A stretch of DNA of 6,005 bases from an uncultured Eubacterium sp. (GTDB lineage: Bacteria; Bacillota; Clostridia; Peptostreptococcales; Anaerovoracaceae), in the NCBI GenBank assembly GCA_937894585.1, contig CALBGO010000096.1, positions 1-6,005 of the forward strand, written 5' to 3'. The position numbers were made by a program, and so were the translations under genes. Of the stretch, positions 5,771-6,005 are shown piece by piece. The notes under the pieces were generated by a model, which was not told where the DNA came from, did no database searches, and saw nothing but the letters and a program-made list of their open reading frames with translations. Every line of letters begins with the position of its first letter. Position 1 is the first letter of the stretch.

Positions 5771-5798
5771 AAACGCCCATCCTTTCGAATGGGCGTTT
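5771..5798 (-). terminator. Intrinsic terminator following the tRNA-Ser-like 3' end
   Basis: AAACGCCCAT (5771-5780) and ATGGGCGTTT (5789-5798) form a perfect 10-bp stem with an 8-nt loop. On the minus strand it begins 3 nt after the CCA of the tRNA-Ser-like segment and ends in TTTGTTG, the placement expected for a tRNA gene terminator. It also has a short T-run (TTTCTTT) on the + strand, so it could act in both directions. Confidence 0.65.
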
Positions 5799-5801
5799 CT
5801 T

Positions 5802-5820
5802 TGGCGGAGAGTCAGGGATT
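5802..5820 (-). other. tRNA-Ser 3'-end fragment (possible attachment-site scar)
   Basis: Read on the minus strand this 19-nt stretch is AATCCCTGACTCTCCGCCA, which matches the end of a typical bacterial tRNA-Ser: T-loop remnant and T-stem 3' arm, acceptor CTCTCC, serine discriminator G and encoded CCA. Upstream, the T-loop TTCGAAT, the 5' acceptor strand GGAGAG and a serine anticodon arm cannot be found at the right distances, so no intact tRNA is present. A terminator follows directly. Integration of an element into a tRNA-Ser gene leaves exactly such a partial 3' copy; a decayed tRNA or a tRNA-derived repeat are alternatives. Confidence 0.4.
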
Positions 5821-5963
5821 TTCCTGTATTGCTTCGCAATCCACCGGTCTTGTCTCCCCTTTCTGTCGACTTCAACCCGCTCGCTGTGAGATTTCCCACC
5901 GGGATATCTCACTTACGCTCGCGCCCTTTCGGGTTCGAATCCCCTTTTTTAGGTTCTATAATA
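5821..5963. other. Non-coding stretch with hairpins and a T-arm-like motif
   Basis: No credible gene is seen. An open frame crosses part of it on the minus strand but only as an extension of the paralogue tail through the terminator and tRNA-like sequence. It includes ATTGC/GCAAT around a TTC/GAA loop (5828-5840), the 5886-5912 hairpin, and GGGTTCGAATCCCC (5931-5944) followed by T6. That last motif resembles a tRNA T-arm but has only three paired bases in its stem and no acceptor partner. Confidence 0.5.
5886..5912. repeat. Stem-loop flanked by 7-bp direct repeats
   Basis: GTGAGAT (5886-5892) pairs with ATCTCAC (5906-5912), and inside it TCCC (5894-5897) pairs with GGGA (5901-5904), with a single T-T mismatch between them and a 3-nt loop. 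The hairpin is bracketed by the direct repeats CGCTCGC at 5878-5884 and 5916-5922. There is no U-tract on either side, so it is not an ordinary terminator. Confidence 0.6.
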
Positions 5964-6005
5964 AATGTTGGGGTGGCTGAACATAAATTCAGCTGTCTCA
6001 ACATT
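5964..6005 (+). repeat. 42-nt long stem-loop at the right edge
   Basis: AATGTTG (5964-5970) pairs with CAACATT (5999-6005) and GCTGAA (5976-5981) with TTCAGC (5988-5993). The five positions between (GGGTG against TGTCT) can all pair as G-C or G-U in RNA copied from the + strand, giving an 18-bp continuous stem with a 6-nt loop. Read on the minus strand the same five positions are almost entirely mismatched. The structure may continue past the window edge. Its role (leader element, terminator stem or mobile-element end) is not determined. Confidence 0.55.

Noticed and set aside
5800..5945. Intact tRNA gene on either strand
   Set aside because: Only a 3' end on the minus strand and a T-arm-like string on the + strand are present; acceptor, D and anticodon arms cannot be assembled for either.

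Overview
The window looks like part of a low-to-moderate G+C Firmicute of class Clostridia (Eubacteriales; an Anaerovoracaceae- or Lachnospiraceae-type gut anaerobe is my best guess, not provable here). The reasons are strong AGGAGG-type ribosome binding sites, intrinsic terminators, a Gram-positive secreted protein with Gly-rich GGIVG repeats and a Lys/Tyr-rich C-terminal module, and a clostridial-style c-di-GMP-I riboswitch. No rRNA, intact tRNA, CRISPR array or transposase gene is visible.

Layout. 1-234 is intergenic, with a REP-like or palindromic remnant at the left edge and an extended -10 promoter. 235-558 (+) encodes a small multidrug resistance (SMR, Qac-type) efflux protein. It converges on a large minus-strand gene (656-3571) for a 971-residue secreted surface protein, and the two share a strong bidirectional terminator (580-634). 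Upstream of the surface-protein gene (3572-3785) is the most interesting part of the window. A promoter (TTGAAA, 17 bp, TAGAAT) has a spacer containing a run of ten G residues that directly abuts the -10 box. A c-di-GMP-I (GEMM-I) riboswitch follows, and then a leader with mutually exclusive pairings. This suggests a surface protein controlled both by stochastic slippage (phase variation at the promoter) and by cyclic di-GMP.

3786-4004 holds an AT-rich stretch, a possible 45-codon ORF and a hairpin that may end the next operon. 4005-5662 (-) is a two-gene operon: a fusion of an inorganic-pyrophosphatase-like domain with a GNAT acetyltransferase, then 32 bp later a class I SAM-dependent methyltransferase. 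5675-5743 (-) is the orphaned last ~22 codons of a paralogue of the surface protein. 5771-5820 looks like the 3' end of a tRNA-Ser followed by its terminator, without the body of the tRNA, which could be a scar of integration at a tRNA gene. 5821-6005 is non-coding and rich in hairpins, ending in a 42-nt near-perfect stem-loop cut by the window edge.

The surface protein and its regulatory region form one functional unit, and the fusion protein with the methyltransferase forms another. I see no direct functional link between these two units and the SMR gene.
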